Of a DNA stretch of 64,000 nt, positions 1 through 11,800 are shown one piece after another (position 1 is the first letter of the stretch; each line of letters begins with the position of its first letter). Location of the stretch: positions 49,190,900-49,254,899 of the forward strand of contig CM042092.1 in assembly GCA_023512835.1 (NCBI GenBank). Reading direction: 5' to 3'. The position numbers were made by a program, and so were the translations under genes. Below the pieces are notes generated by a model that worked only from the letters and a program-made list of their open reading frames with translations, searched no databases and was not told the DNA's origin. The stretch is from Taxillus chinensis. Taxonomy: Eukaryota > Streptophyta > Magnoliopsida > Santalales > Loranthaceae.

Positions 1-930
1 TAATTTATATTGATTTATCGGTTTTTGACCACTCCACCATGAGAAAAAAAGAAAATAAAAGATGTACCTCATACAAAAGTAAGTAAGAGGGGCAAATTTG
101 TCTAATTATGAAAAAAACAAAGTACAAAAGTTGACGGTTGCATAATTTACAAAATTTGTAGCCACACATTATATAAACCATTATTACTGGTTATAAATAA
201 TTAGAGCAAAACGTCATGTTAGTCCTGAGTTTGCTCTTTTTTTTGTTATTTTTACACCAATATTTGCTCATTTGATTTTCAAATAATGATCAGAATTTCT
301 ATATAAAAAAACCACGTGTGTATTTTAATTGAAACTTCTCGCATGTGTATTTCCAAAATTACCCCAAACCGCCATTGAACTGGAAAAGAAAACAACCATA
401 AGAATGTTTGAAGTTTGAAGACCAATTCTCATTACTAAATTTGTAAAACTGACTTATAGTAAGAATGTTACGATTGTATAATAATTTAAATTTAAAGTGC
501 ATGACTATGCACTTTTTTTTTTAAAATAATGTCGTAACATTGACCAAATGCTAAGTCATTAAAATATCAAATGTATGACAAAATCAACCAAAAGCAAATG
601 ACTGAATATATTTGTAAATATAACTCATAAAGCATATTAACAAAATAAAATATTTTTATTTAATTAAAACTTGATCATACAATAATATCATATAACTTAT
701 GTAAAATCTATCGAATTATATGTGTATACATATGAACCAAGCTTCTACGGCAACGCCCATTATTCCTTTGTCAACATTATCATAGTCATAGTGCTGACGA
801 GTTTAAAATTTTCTTTTATCTTAGTTGGTATCAATTGTAGCCAATGATTACACGCATTCAATTCATCTATGATAAAGAGTAGACTCGTAACCTTAGCTCG
901 TACTTTTCGTCTATCTTTGTCTTGGGCAGT
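1..930. other. AT-rich intergenic sequence
   Basis: This stretch is AT-rich with short homopolymer runs and no convincing open frame, RNA gene or terminal repeat on either strand. It gives way at about 935 to sequence recognisable as a chromovirus LTR. I see nothing else in it. Confidence 0.6.
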
Positions 931-934
931 AGCT

Positions 935-1458
935 ATTCAGGTTAAGGCCAAGTAATTTAACCGCCTCTTCAGGCCAAGTAATTTAACCGCCTCTTCAGGC
1001 CAAGTATCAAACAGACAAGCACACAGCATACACCTTAGTCACTCAGGCATAAAATCAAACACTTAGCATGCACACATTCACAAGTGCACAAACCCAGCTT
1101 CTCAAGCATAAAAACAAACACTTAGCGGGCATATTTACACAAACATAATCACACAGGCATTTTATCGAACATGTAACAAGCACTAACAGCCCAACATCAG
1201 AAACACACCCAGGGCGCCATTGAAGGCCAACATCCATATAGGAGATCACACCTATATGGATTTACATATAAATATTATAACAATAGCCATAGAAACTCTG
1301 TAAAACCTCTACGCAGGGCTAACCCCGGAACAGACCGGGAAAGACAGAACCCCTACCTTGAAAACGTCCTCCTGCTCTTGCTCCCGCGCTAGACGCCGTC
1401 CTCTCCACACAAGATGCTCCAGCAGCAAGCCAGCAGCTCTCCTTCGTTCCCTCTCTCT

Positions 1459-1500
<42 letters not shown>

Positions 1501-2159
1501 GACGACTACAATGGCTGAAGAGAACCCTAACCCTAGAACAAGGAGTCTTCACTTCTATATATAGGCATCATAGCATCAAAACGACGTAGTTTTGATTAAG
1601 TGAATCCAAGCATCAAAATGACGTAGTTTTCATCACACAAGTTGTAACCTTTCCGCACCCACACACGACAAAATATCCACAATTCCAACATACCCCTTTG
1701 GGAAAAGATGTTTAGAATCACAAAACCAAGGTGACGGTGCAAAAATATGGCTGCGCGCCATATTGCACGCCATATGCCCAATTGACTTGCAGCTCCAAAA
1801 GCTGTGAAATTCTACCCCAAGCTTCCTTGCATCATGTAGAAGGCTGATATGCAGCAAAATGCTTGCACGCCAATTGGTCCAATTGGCTTTCAAGGCCTTT
1901 GGCTCTGAAACTTCTGTGGGAGGTTAAGGACATCATTCTGAGAAACTTTTGTTCTGCACGCTAATTGATTTGAGGTCATCTACTTGGTCAAAATCAACCT
2001 CTAAAACTGGACAAAACAGCCTAAAAACGCCCGTATATGCAAATAGCATCTTCCTAGGGCATAAAAGCATGTTAGGAAACTCCCTAAAACCCAACAATTT
2101 CCACTCACAAGGCATCTGCGGTTAACTTCTTACATGCCGCAAAACACGGGTCATTACAG
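935..2159 (-). repeat. Truncated chromovirus LTR, minus orientation
   Basis: Reading the minus strand, this starts with an LTR-like 5' end (TGTAATGACCCGTG..., the complement of the sequence ending at 2159). It then shows the family hallmarks in order: a purine-rich leader, the paired AAACTACGTCGTTTTGA-type blocks (1575-1635), the (GA)n tract, the 'ATATAGGAGATCACACC' block near 1238, and two copies of the GGCGGTTAAATTACTTGGCC motif (943-1005). The terminal R/U5 part with the usual ...GGGGCGTGACA end is missing, so the copy is truncated at about 935. It directly abuts the shortened LTR of element A. Its relation to elements A and B is by family similarity; it is not a copy of either. Confidence 0.75.
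1461..1497. repeat. (CT)n microsatellite in LTR leader
   Basis: An uninterrupted CT run, reading as (GA)n on the LTR sense strand. It occupies the same place in the leader as the (GA)n tracts of the other chromovirus LTRs here (7250-7307, 14648-14674, 19578-19608, 37330-37378). Confidence 0.9.
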
Positions 2160-2434
2160 TGCAACTCCAAAAGCTGTGAAATTCTACCCCAAGCTTCCTT
2201 GCATCATGTAGAAGGCAGGCATGCAATAAAAACCTTGCACGTCATAATGCCCCACATGACGTGCACTCTATTTCTGGCTCCCTAAGCTGCCCTCTTTCGT
2301 CAAAAGTTCTTTATTTGGTAAAAAAATGATTTGCCTGAAGTCCATGAGTAGAAGTTCCCCAAAAACTAGAAAATTGCCACTTAAAAGGCAAAACTGTGAC
2401 TAACTCCACACATCTCGAAACACGGGTCATCACA
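2160..2434 (-). repeat. Remnant 3' LTR of element A (minus strand)
   Basis: This matches the first 270-odd bases of the A 5' LTR (complement of 19900-20171), including the blocks around 'GTCCATGAG', 'AATTGCCACTTAAAAGGC' and the terminal ...ACACGGGTCATCACA. It is preceded in element sense by a polypurine tract, as a 3' LTR should be. Everything beyond 2160 has been replaced by a different LTR copy (935-2159), so this LTR is chimeric or truncated. Confidence 0.8.
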
Positions 2435-2450
2435 TCCTCTCCCCCTTAAG
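2435..2450 (-). promoter_or_regulatory. Polypurine tract of element A
   Basis: On the minus strand this reads CTTAAGGGGGAGAGGA and abuts the TGTGATGACCC LTR start. The same tract precedes the 3' LTR of element B. It would prime plus-strand DNA synthesis. Confidence 0.85.
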
Positions 2451-2740
2451 GCTTTTCGTCCCCGAAAAGAAACATGTAAGGAAAAACAAACAAAAGCTAC
2501 CTATTTGCAAAACGGCAAGCCACAACACCCAAATGGGTCATACTCCGCACATAGCACAAAACAGGACATACGTCCGCAAACTCAACAAAACACCACCACA
2601 ATCCATAATCACATACATCACAACGCATATAACACATACCCGCATGTCACAAATACATAACTCAGAACACATCTCAAATATAATACACATGTCTGAAAGA
2701 CAATACAAATACCCCACATCACTACAGCCGCCTCCCACCT

Positions 2741-5700
2741 TTAAGATTGTTCGTCCTCGAACAACTCTGGGTGCTGCTCACGCATCACGGACTCACATTC
2801 CCATGTCTCCTCCTCAATGCCACGATGTTGCCACAGCACGCAAACCAAAGGAATAGCACGACCACACAAAAGTTTCTCCCGCCAATCTAGGATACGGATA
2901 GGGGCCTCAACAACGGACATGTCATCCTCAATGTCCAATGTCCCTCAATCGAGTACATGAGTAGGGTCAGGATGATACTTTCGCAACTGGGACACATGGA
3001 ACACATTGTGCACCCGACTCAATCGCGGTAGCAATGCTAACCGGTAAGCTACTGGCCCCACACGAGCTATAACCTCAAAAGGACCAATGAATCGCGGAGA
3101 TATCTTGGAACCTCGGCCAAACCGTCGATGACCACGACGTGGAGAAACACATGATCTCCCATGGAAAACTCCAAAGGTCACCGCCGCTGATCCGCATAGG
3201 ATTTCTGCCGACTCTGAGCTGATAACAACCACTGACGAATCAACTGAACCTTCTCGGTAGCCTCTTGAACCAACTGTGGTCCCAAGAGAGCTGTCTCGCC
3301 TACCTCGGTCCAACACAAAGGTGATCGACACGGCCTGCCATACAACGCCTCAAAAGGAGCCATCCCAATGGATGCTTGATAACTGTTGTTGTAGGCAAAC
3401 TCCACCAAAGGAAGATGAGTTGCCCACGAACCCCCAAAATCTAGCACACAGGCCCGTAACATGTCCTCCAATGTCTGGTTCATCCTCTCTGTTTGCCCGT
3501 CAGTCTTTGGGTGAAAGGCTGTACTCAAGTTAAACTTTGTCCCCATCGCCTCCTGCAGGCCTGCCCATAAACGGGAAGTGAACCGCGAGTCTCGGTCAGA
3601 CACAATTGACGATGGTACTCCATGCAATCTCATAACTTCGTTCACATATAACTGGCTCAATGCCCCAATGGAGTCCCGCTTTCGAACGACAAGAAAATGG
3701 GCCAATTTCGTTAGCCGATCCACAATCACCCATATCATGTCTTTCCTCCCAGTGGTGGGTGGAAGACCCGTCACAAAGTCCATCGCTATGTGGTCCCATT
3801 TCCACTCCGCGATCGGTAATGGTTGCAACATACCTGCTGGCGACTGGTGCTCAGCCTTCACCTGCTGACACGTGAGGCACCGTGAAATAAAAGCAGCTAC
3901 ATCACGTTTCATCCCAGGCCACCAAAAATGTCCCTGAAGTGCATGGTACATCTTCGTACCCCCAGGATGCACAGCAACTCGGGATTGATGAAACTCCCTC
4001 ATCACCTCATCTCTGAGAGAAGAAGCCACTACTAGCCGCCCCTAAAAAGACAACTCATGCTTAGGACCCTCTATCCAATCCTCAAACAGCTCACCAGCCT
4101 CAATATGGGCACGAAGAACCTCACACTCAATATCCCCCAATTGTCCCTCCCGGACTTGCTGGTACAGGTCAGGCACAACAACAATAGGACTTAGGAGTGT
4201 CCCACCATCACGAGCAATAGGCTGCAACTGCAACATCACCAATTGTTCCATCAGCTTCCACTCTCTCACGACCACCTTAGCTTTCCCTTTTCTGCTTAAC
4301 GCGTCAGCCACAACATTACCCTTGCCCGGGGTATAGGCAAGAGTAAAGTCAAAGGTCTGCAGATACTCCACCCATCTCCTCTGCCTCAAATTCAAGTCCT
4401 TCTGAGTAAAGATGTACTGAAGACGCTTGTGATCTGAGAACACCACGAACTTTTCTCCCAAGAGATAATGCTGCCAACTCTTCAAGGCAAAAATAACAGC
4501 CGCCAACTCGAGATCATGAGTAGGGTAATTCTGCTCATGAGGTTTTACTGCCTCGACCCATAAGCTACCACACTGTGCTCCTGCATAAGCACACACCCCA
4601 AACCAACCCTGGACGCATCACAATACACTTCATATGGGATATCCTCCCTGGGTAATCTCAACACAGGTGCAGTGGTCAAACGGGTTTTGAGAGTCTCAAA
4701 TGCCTGCTGACACTTGTCAGTCCACTCAAACTTCACTCCCTTCCGAGTCAACTCTGTCATAGGAGCTACCAAACGGGAGAATTCCTCCACAAATTGACGA
4801 TAATACCCCGCCAAACTAAGAAAACTATGAATCTCGAAAACATTGGTTGGCCTCTCCCACGATGCCATAGCCTCAATCTTGGTTGGGTCCACTCTAATTC
4901 CCTAAGCTGACACTACATGACCAAGAAAGTGAACCTCCTGCATCCAAAACTCACATTTGCTAAACTTAGCAAACAACTGCTGGTCCCTCAAGGGTTGTAA
5001 CACGGTTGTCAAGTGCTCCACATGCTCCCTCTCAGTCTTGGAATACACCAAGATATCGTCTATAAATACCACAACAAAGGAATCCAAATATGGAGCAAAG
5101 ACCTGGTTCATCAAATGCATGAACCCTACTGGTGCATTAGTGAGCCCGAAAGGCAACACTACCCACTCATAGTGCTCATACCCGCACCGAAAAGCCGTCT
5201 TAGGGATGTCCTCCTCCCTAACCCTTAACTGGTGATACCCTGATCGTAGATCTATCTTGGAAAACCACCGGGCTCCACTCAACTAGTCAAACAGGTCATC
5301 TATCCGAGGCAACGGATACTTGTTCTTCACAGTCACCGAATTCAACTTCCGATAGTTGATGCAAAGGCATAGCGTGCCATCTGCCTTCTTTGCAAAGAGC
5401 ACCGGAGCACCCCAAGGTGAGGTACTCGGTCCGATATACCCCTGGTCCACCAACTCCTCTATTTGCCTTTTTGCTCCCTCAACTCGCTGGCCCCATATGG
5501 TAAGCCACTTGGGAGATTGGACCAGTCCCCGGTACCAACTCAATAGTAAACTCCACGCTCCTCTTAGGTGGTAAACTCCTCAACTCTTTAAGAAAGACAT
5601 CCTAAAATTGGTCAACAACAGCTGGCCACACCCTCTTTCTCCTCTTTCCCTCCTCGGCAAAGGTTAGGGCTGCCAACCTGTGGGTAATGGCACCCCATTG

Positions 5701-6553
5701 GTCCATTACGGGCCCATCTCGACTAGCCTCACAATCCTACTCCTCCTGCAGGGTGTAAGAAGTCCCTATAGGCTTCACAAAGGATACACGCCACCGATAA
5801 CAATCTATCTTGGCCTGGAAAGCCATAAGCCAATCCATACCCAAGATCAGGTCAAAAGTACGCAAGGGCATTACATGCAAGTCAAAACTTAGCTCCACAT
5901 CTCCTATGGTTAACACACAGTCACGGCAAACACGCTGCACCTCAATCATACCTCCCACTAGAGACTCAACAACTAGGGGCCTCGCTGCCTCCACATAAAC
6001 TAACCCCAAGCTATCTATTACAAGCTCAGCAACAAAAGAACACGATGCACCCGTATCGAAAAGAACAGAAGCTAACGTACAGGAGATCATAAGGGTACCT
6101 CTAACCACCGATGGTCCTGCTTCCCCCTCCGCCGGTGGGGGTGGTAGCTCAGCCTCCTCCTGGTATGACGCATCCAGCGCAAACACCCTCCCTTGGCCCG
6201 TGCCACTGGTCGGCTCACTCACTGGACGCTTCCCACCATGGTTGCCTCCAGGCCTCGCCCATCGATGCTCGGCCTCCCCCGAGGTCGGGTCTGGCTAGAT
6301 CTGCCTGGCTAGCCTGCCACTGACGGGCTGGCCTCTCTGCCGGAGCGCAGAAACTAGCATCACTCCTCATGCTGGATGCCAAGCCTCCTTTTCCCCTGTT
6401 GCCACTCCTGCAAACCCGGCTCAAGTGGCCCTCTCATCCACAGCCGTTGCACCACCAATCATTCTTGGGACATTCCCTCTTGAAATGACCTTGCCCCCCC
6501 ACAGCAAAGACAACCGCTGGGGAAACCTCCTGCTGAACCTCCCTGCCTACTAC
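2741..6553 (-). pseudogene. Element A gag 3' part and pol (chromovirus polyprotein remnant)
   Basis: In coding order this holds a gag zinc-knuckle region (QGHFKRECPKNDWWC near 6450), an aspartic protease with an intact DTGAS motif (near 6055), a reverse transcriptase with the catalytic FIDD box (near 5060), RNase H (4042-4600, e.g. FSDHK), and an integrase with HHCC zinc-finger residues and the D-D-E elements [16 protein letters not shown] and TDGQTE (3200-4030). A short tail (RILDWREKLLCGRAIP...) resembles the chromodomain-like end of Tekay elements. In-frame TAG codons occur at 5283-5285 and at about 4902, and there are frameshifts between segments. Despite this, the catalytic residues are better kept than in the younger element B. 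Confidence 0.85.
6549..6553. repeat. Target-site duplication of element B, left copy (ACTAC)
   Basis: ACTAC immediately precedes the TGTAATGACC end of the 5' LTR of B and is repeated at 17012-17016 right after its 3' LTR. A 5-bp duplication is normal for gypsy integrases. It marks the exact insertion point in the gag of element A. Confidence 0.95.
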
Positions 6554-7187
6554 TGTAATGACCCGTGTGTAACCCGTGTGTAAGAAGTTAACCACAAACA
6601 CCTTGGATGTTGGTGCACAAGTTTGAGGTAAGAGATGAGCCCAAGAGGGGACTTTTGGGAGGTGCATGTGATAAGTGATAACGTGCATTTATGCCCTAGG
6701 AAGATGCTATGCATATACATGCGGTTTTAATTGTTTTGGCAGATATTGGAGCTCACTTTTGGTATAGTAGATGGCCTCAAACAATTGGCGTACAAGAACA
6801 AAAAGTTTCTTAGAATGAGGTCCTCTATCTACCACAGAAATTTCAGGGCATTTGGAGCTGTACGTGAATTCACCCATTTCACGTGCAAGCATATTTTTGC
6901 TTCTCAGACCTCTACAAGATGCAAAGAGGCTTGGGGTGAAGTTTGAGTGCATTTGGAGCTGCACGCCAATTGGGGAATTGGCGTTGAAATTGGCGTGCAG
7001 GCAAGTTTTTGCATGGTTGCCTTGGTTTTGTCATTCTAATCATCTTTTCCCAAAGGACCATGTTGGAATTGTGACTATTTTGGTGTGTATGGATGTGGGA
7101 AGGTCATAACTTGTTCCATCAAAACTACGTCGTTTTGATACTGGGATTCACTTAATCAAAACTACGTCGTTTTGATGTTGTGTTGTC

Positions 7188-7197
7188 TATATAAGGA
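7188..7197 (+). promoter_or_regulatory. Putative TATA box of element B LTR
   Basis: CTATATAAGG lies about 55 bases upstream of the (GA)n tract. The same box is at about 14586-14595 in the 3' LTR. The position fits the U3/R boundary of an LTR promoter; this is inferred from sequence only. Confidence 0.6.
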
Positions 7198-7246
7198 GGA
7201 GAAGCCCCTCTGTTTTAGGTTTAGGGTTTGTTGCTCCACCAGCCGT

Positions 7247-7249
<3 letters not shown>

Positions 7250-7307
<58 letters not shown>
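7250..7307. repeat. (GA)n microsatellite in LTR leader
   Basis: A nearly perfect GA run of about 58 bases in the 5' LTR. The equivalent run in the 3' LTR (about 14648-14674) is roughly half as long, which reflects slippage since insertion. Confidence 0.95.
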
Positions 7308-7310
<3 letters not shown>

Positions 7311-7792
7311 AGGAGAGCTTCGGTGGCCGCCCGGAGCGTCTTGCGTGGGTGGTCGGAGTCTTGCGTGGAAGCAGGAGCAGGAGAACATACAAGGTAGGGG
7401 TTCTGTTCTTCCTAAATCCTCCTCTGTCCTAGGGTTCTAGGGCAGATTATGGGTTATATCTGTTTATATATATATATATATGTAATCCATATAGGTGTAA
7501 TCTCCTATATGGATATTGGCCTTCAGTGGCATTTTGGTGTGATTCTGTTGTTACATGCTATATGTTCGATGAAATGCCTGTGTGAATATAGCTGTGTGTA
7601 TATGCCCATTACGTGTTTGGTAATATGTCTATGTGGCTGGACTTGTGATTTAGTGTATGTATGTATACTGGGTGTTTGTTCTATTGCTTGAATGGCTGGG
7701 TTTGTGCACTTCTGAACGGGTGCACACCAAGTGTTTGGTTTTATGCTTGAGTGACCGTGGTGTGTGTTGTGTGCATGACTGTGGTATCTGGC

Positions 7793-7912
7793 CTGAAGAG
7801 GCGGTTAAACTACTTTGCCTGAGAGGCGGTTAAACCAATGGCCTGAAGAGGCGGTTAAACTACTTTGCCTGAGAGGCGGTTAAATCAGTGGCCTAAAGAG
7901 GCGGTTAAATTA
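7793..7912 (+). repeat. Tandem GGCGGTTAAA repeats in LTR of B
   Basis: Alternating blocks GGCCTGAAGAGGCGGTTAAA and TTTGCCTGAGAGGCGGTTAAA repeat five times with a compound period near 48 bp. The homologous block in the 3' LTR is at 15150-15270, and an inverted relative is at 943-1005. Confidence 0.85.
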
Positions 7913-8427
7913 CTTGCTTGAGATGTGGTTTGTTAGCCAGTGTGGCTGGGGCTGGGGTTACGCCCGCTTGTGTGGAATGTTTTATTTTCTTTTTCCTAAT
8001 ACTGTCACGTCACTACACCTGTGCACATGCATGTAGCCGCTAGGAGCATGGGAAGGGTTGGGGAGACTTGATCCCTACTGAGTTGTGGTTGCTCACCCCT
8101 CCTACCGTGTTTGCTTGTTTTCCAGGGACTTACAGGCGTTAGGTGGATACACCAAGGTGGAAGACCTTATTTATTTTACTCTCTTCTGTTTATGTTATTT
8201 TTTTTATGGGAATTGATGTAACCCCAGTGGGGATGGATTGGAAAGAGGATTTTGTTGTAATAAAGACTGGTTTGGATTGCTTTTATGAACATTACTTTCT
8301 TGAATGTGTTGTGGATGTTTAAAATGTTAAATTCGGGGTTTGCATCCTAACCCCTTTGCCCTCCGTGTGGGTACAAGGGGAGTCACGTACCGGTTTCCTC
8401 GGGTTGGAAATCCGGGGCGTGATAATA

Positions 8428-8440
8428 TGGTATCAGAGCA
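8428..8440 (+). promoter_or_regulatory. Primer-binding site of element B (tRNA-Met)
   Basis: TGGTATCAGAGCA lies three bases after the 5' LTR. It is complementary to the 3' end of plant initiator methionine tRNA, the usual primer of this clade. Confidence 0.92.
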
Positions 8441-8832
8441 TGGTCTAGTTGGCCTAGGGTAGTGGGCGGACCTGGTTATCCTAAGTCCTTTGGAGGAGCC
8501 TGGAGGGACATGCCTGATCAACATGGTCCTCTTTGAGCCTCCAAGGTGTACTTAGGGTAGTCCAGTCTTGTGGGAGGATTTGCATGCATTGGCATTAGGG
8601 CACTAGTTGCATTTGCTGTGAATATGTGCTAAACTGTGGATAAGATAATATGATTAAGTGAAATGTGCAACTCTGATTTGTTTGGCAATGCGTACTGAAC
8701 TGTGAAATGTGATTGATACAATGTATGTGTGTAATGTCATGTGATAGTGGAATTGATCAGTGGGGTAGAGGTAGTGACGCAATAAATTATAAATTTGTTT
8801 TGACGTTGTGCTTCTTACTTCGTGTAGTAAGA

Positions 8833-11800
8833 ATGCCGCCGAGAAGAGTGACACGTGCGTCCGGGGCAGTGGCTGATGAGTCATTTGTCCATGAGGGTCC
8901 GGGTGCGGGACCGTCCGTTAGAGGGCATGCGTTGTTGCTGGCACAGCTACGGGAAGGCATCCGGCTGGAGGTATGAGAGCTACAGGAGGGACTCCGGCAG
9001 GAGGTTCGGGAGGAGGTGCGCCGTGAGATGGCAGCACAGCAGGTGGTGCCACCACCACCACCAGTAGGAGAGCTGCCTCGTGAGCATGAGAGTTCGCTGG
9101 GTGGTGTACCGACTCGTGCAGAGGATGACGTGGTGACACGGTTCCGAAAGGAACAACCTCCGCGATTCAGGGGGGAAGGTGATCCTGTGGTAGCTGAGCA
9201 GTGGTTGAGGCAGATCGAGCATGTGTTCTCCTTTCTCCTGCCCCGAGAAGAGGATAAGGTGCAACTGGCAATTCGGCAGTTGGAGGGGGATGCTTTGGAG
9301 TGGTGGACGAGTGTCGCGGGGAGCCGTGCGGTGCAACTCATGCTTTGGGAGGAGTTCTTGCAACTCTTCCATGATGAGTTCTTCTCGGAATCAGTGAGAT
9401 GGCAGAAGAGGGAAGAATTCGGCAGCTTGAAGCAGGGATCCAGGACGGTACCTGAGTATGAGCGGGACTTCCGGAGCTTGAGTAGGTTTGCTCCTGAGAC
9501 TGTGGCAAGGGAGGACCTGAAGGCCCACAAGTTCACTTTGGGCCTTAGGCCAGCCCTTAGGCAGAGGGTGGCAATTCTATGCTTGAGGACCTATGCTGAG
9601 GTTGTGGAGACGGCCCGTATAGCTGAGAGAGAGCTGGATGATGGGAGGCAGGCCCATCAGGGTCGCCAGATGCAGAGCGGGCCTGATCGAGATGCAGGGT
9701 CCAAGAGGCTCAAGACGGAGGAGAGGGATAGCGATTCTTTTCGCGATCGGGGTCAGACATCTGTGAACCCTGGGAGGTTCACCTTTGGCGGCGGAAGACA
9801 GGGTGGTCCATCTGGGAGTCTACCTAGCAGTTGTCACTGCTATGGAGAGCAGGGTCACTTCAAGGGGGAGTGCCCCAAGAAGGACTGGCGATGCAACAAT
9901 TGTGGACGAGAGGGCCATTTGCGCCGGGTTTGCAGGAGTGGCAACAGGGGAGCGGGGGGCGTGGCATCCAGCGTGAGGAGTGATGCTAGCTTCCGTGCAC
10001 CAGCGAGAGACCGGCTCGTCGGTGGCAGCCCGACCAGGCGGATCCGGTGGACCCGACCTCAGGGGAGGCCAGAGCAACAGCAGGCTGATGCTAGAGGCAG
10101 TCAGGGCGGGAGCCGCCCAGTGAGTGAGCCAACCAGTGGCACGGGCCAAGGAAGAGTGTTTGCGCTGGAGGCGGCGTACCAGGAGGAGGCTGAGCTACCA
10201 CCCCCACCAGCTGAGGGTGGAGCAGGACCATTGGTGGTTAGAGGTACCCTCTTGATTTCCCGTACATTAGCTTCTGTTCTTTTTTATACGGGTGCATCGT
10301 GTTCCTTCGCTGCCGAGCTTCTTATTGATGGCTTGGGGTTAGCTTGTGTGGAGGCCGCAAGGCCCCTAGTTGTGGAGTCTCCGGTGGGAGGCATGATTGA
10401 GGTACGGCGTGTATGTCGTGACTGTGTGTTAACCCTAGGAGAGGTGGAGCTGAGTTTTGACTTGCATGTAATGCCTTTGAGGACGTTTGACCTGATCTTG
10501 GGTATGGATTGGCTTATGGCTTTCCAGGCCAAGATAGATTGTTATCGGCGGCGTGTATCCTTCGTGACACCTGCAGGGACCTCTTGCACCCTGCAGGGGG
10601 AGTGGGACTGCGAGGCGAGTCGGGCCGGGCCAGTGTTGGACCAGTGGGGTGCCATTAGCCACAGGTTGGCAGCCCTGACCTTTGCTGAGGAGGGGAAGGT
10701 GGAAAAGAGGGTGTGGCCCGCTGTTGTGGACCAATTTCAGGATGTCTTCCCTGACCAGTTGAGGAGTTTACCTCCTCAGAGGAGTGTGGAGTTCACCATT
10801 GAGTTGGTGCCGGGGACGGGTCCGATTTCCCAAATAGCGTATCGTATGGGGCAGCCCGAGCTGAGGGAGCTGCAGAGGCAAATAGAGGAGTTGGGGGCCA
10901 GGGGTATATCAGACCGAGTACCTCACCCTGGGGTGCTCCAGTGCTCTTTGCTAAGAAGACTGATGGCACACTTCGTCTCTGCATCGACTACAGGAAGCTG
11001 AATTCAGTGACTGTGAAGAACAAGTACCCGTTGCCTCGGATAGATGACCTGTTTGACCAATTGAGTGGGGCCTAGTGGTTTTCCAAAATAGATTTACGGT
11101 CGGGGTATCACCAGCTCAGGGTTAGGGAGGAGGACATCCCTAAGACGGCTTTTCGGTGCAGGTATGGGCATTATGAGTAGGTAGTGATGCCTTTCGGGCT
11201 CACTAATGCACCAGCGGTATTCATGCATTTGATGAACCAAGTCTTTGCTCCCTACTTGGATTCGTTTGTGGTGGTGTTTATTGTTGATATCTTGGTGTAT
11301 TCCAAGACCGAGAAGGAGCATGTGGAGCACTTAGCAACAGTGTTGCAAACCTTGAGGGACCAACAGCTGTTTGCTAAGTTTAGCAAGTGTGCGTTTTGGC
11401 TGTAGGAGGTTCACTTTCTTGGCCATGTGGTGTCAGCTGAGGGAGTTAGGGTGGACCCAGCCAAGATTGAGGCTGTGGCATCGTGGGCGTGGCCAACCAA
11501 CGTTTTTGAGATTCATAGTTTTCTTGGCTTGGCAGGCTATTACCGTCGTTTTGTAGAGGGATTCTCCCGTTTGGCAGCTCCTATGACAACATTGACTCGG
11601 AAGGGAGTAAAGTTTGAGTGGATTGACAAGTGCCAACAAGCGTTTGAGGCTCTCAAAACCCGTTTGACCACTGCACCGGTGTTGAGGTTACCTCGGGAGG
11701 GTATCCCATATGAGGTGTATTGTGATGCGTCCAGGGTTGGTTTGGGGTGTGTGCTTATGCAGGAGCGCAGTGTGGTAGCTTATGGGTCAAGGCAGCCGAA

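Larger units (their letters stand above)
6554..8424 (+). repeat. 5' LTR of element B
   Basis: It begins TGTAATGACCC and ends ...GGGGCGTGATA; the 3' LTR ends ...TGACA, so the terminal CA has mutated to TA here. Inside are two hairpin-forming inverted repeats (6860-6886 and 6960-6999), paired AAACTACGTCGTTTTGA blocks (7123-7175), a TATATAAGG promoter box near 7190, a long (GA)n leader, and a run of GGCGGTTAAA repeats. The TATA box followed by the GA-rich leader suggests transcription starts just upstream of the microsatellite. Confidence 0.93.

Noticed and set aside
1358..1564. Small plus-strand protein with a Ser-Leu run
   Set aside because: It is the translation of the (CT)n microsatellite and LTR leader. 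The same applies to the Arg-Glu or Ser-Leu frames at 7172-7440, 14570-14761, 34598-34999 and 37242-37499.
8428..8440. tRNA genes at TGGTATCAGAGC sequences
   Set aside because: They are 13-base primer-binding sites next to LTRs; no cloverleaf can be formed around them.
8862..8890. CTGATGAG in the gag region of element B as another hammerhead core
   Set aside because: No GAAA box at the right distance and no complementary stems around it; it is coding sequence.
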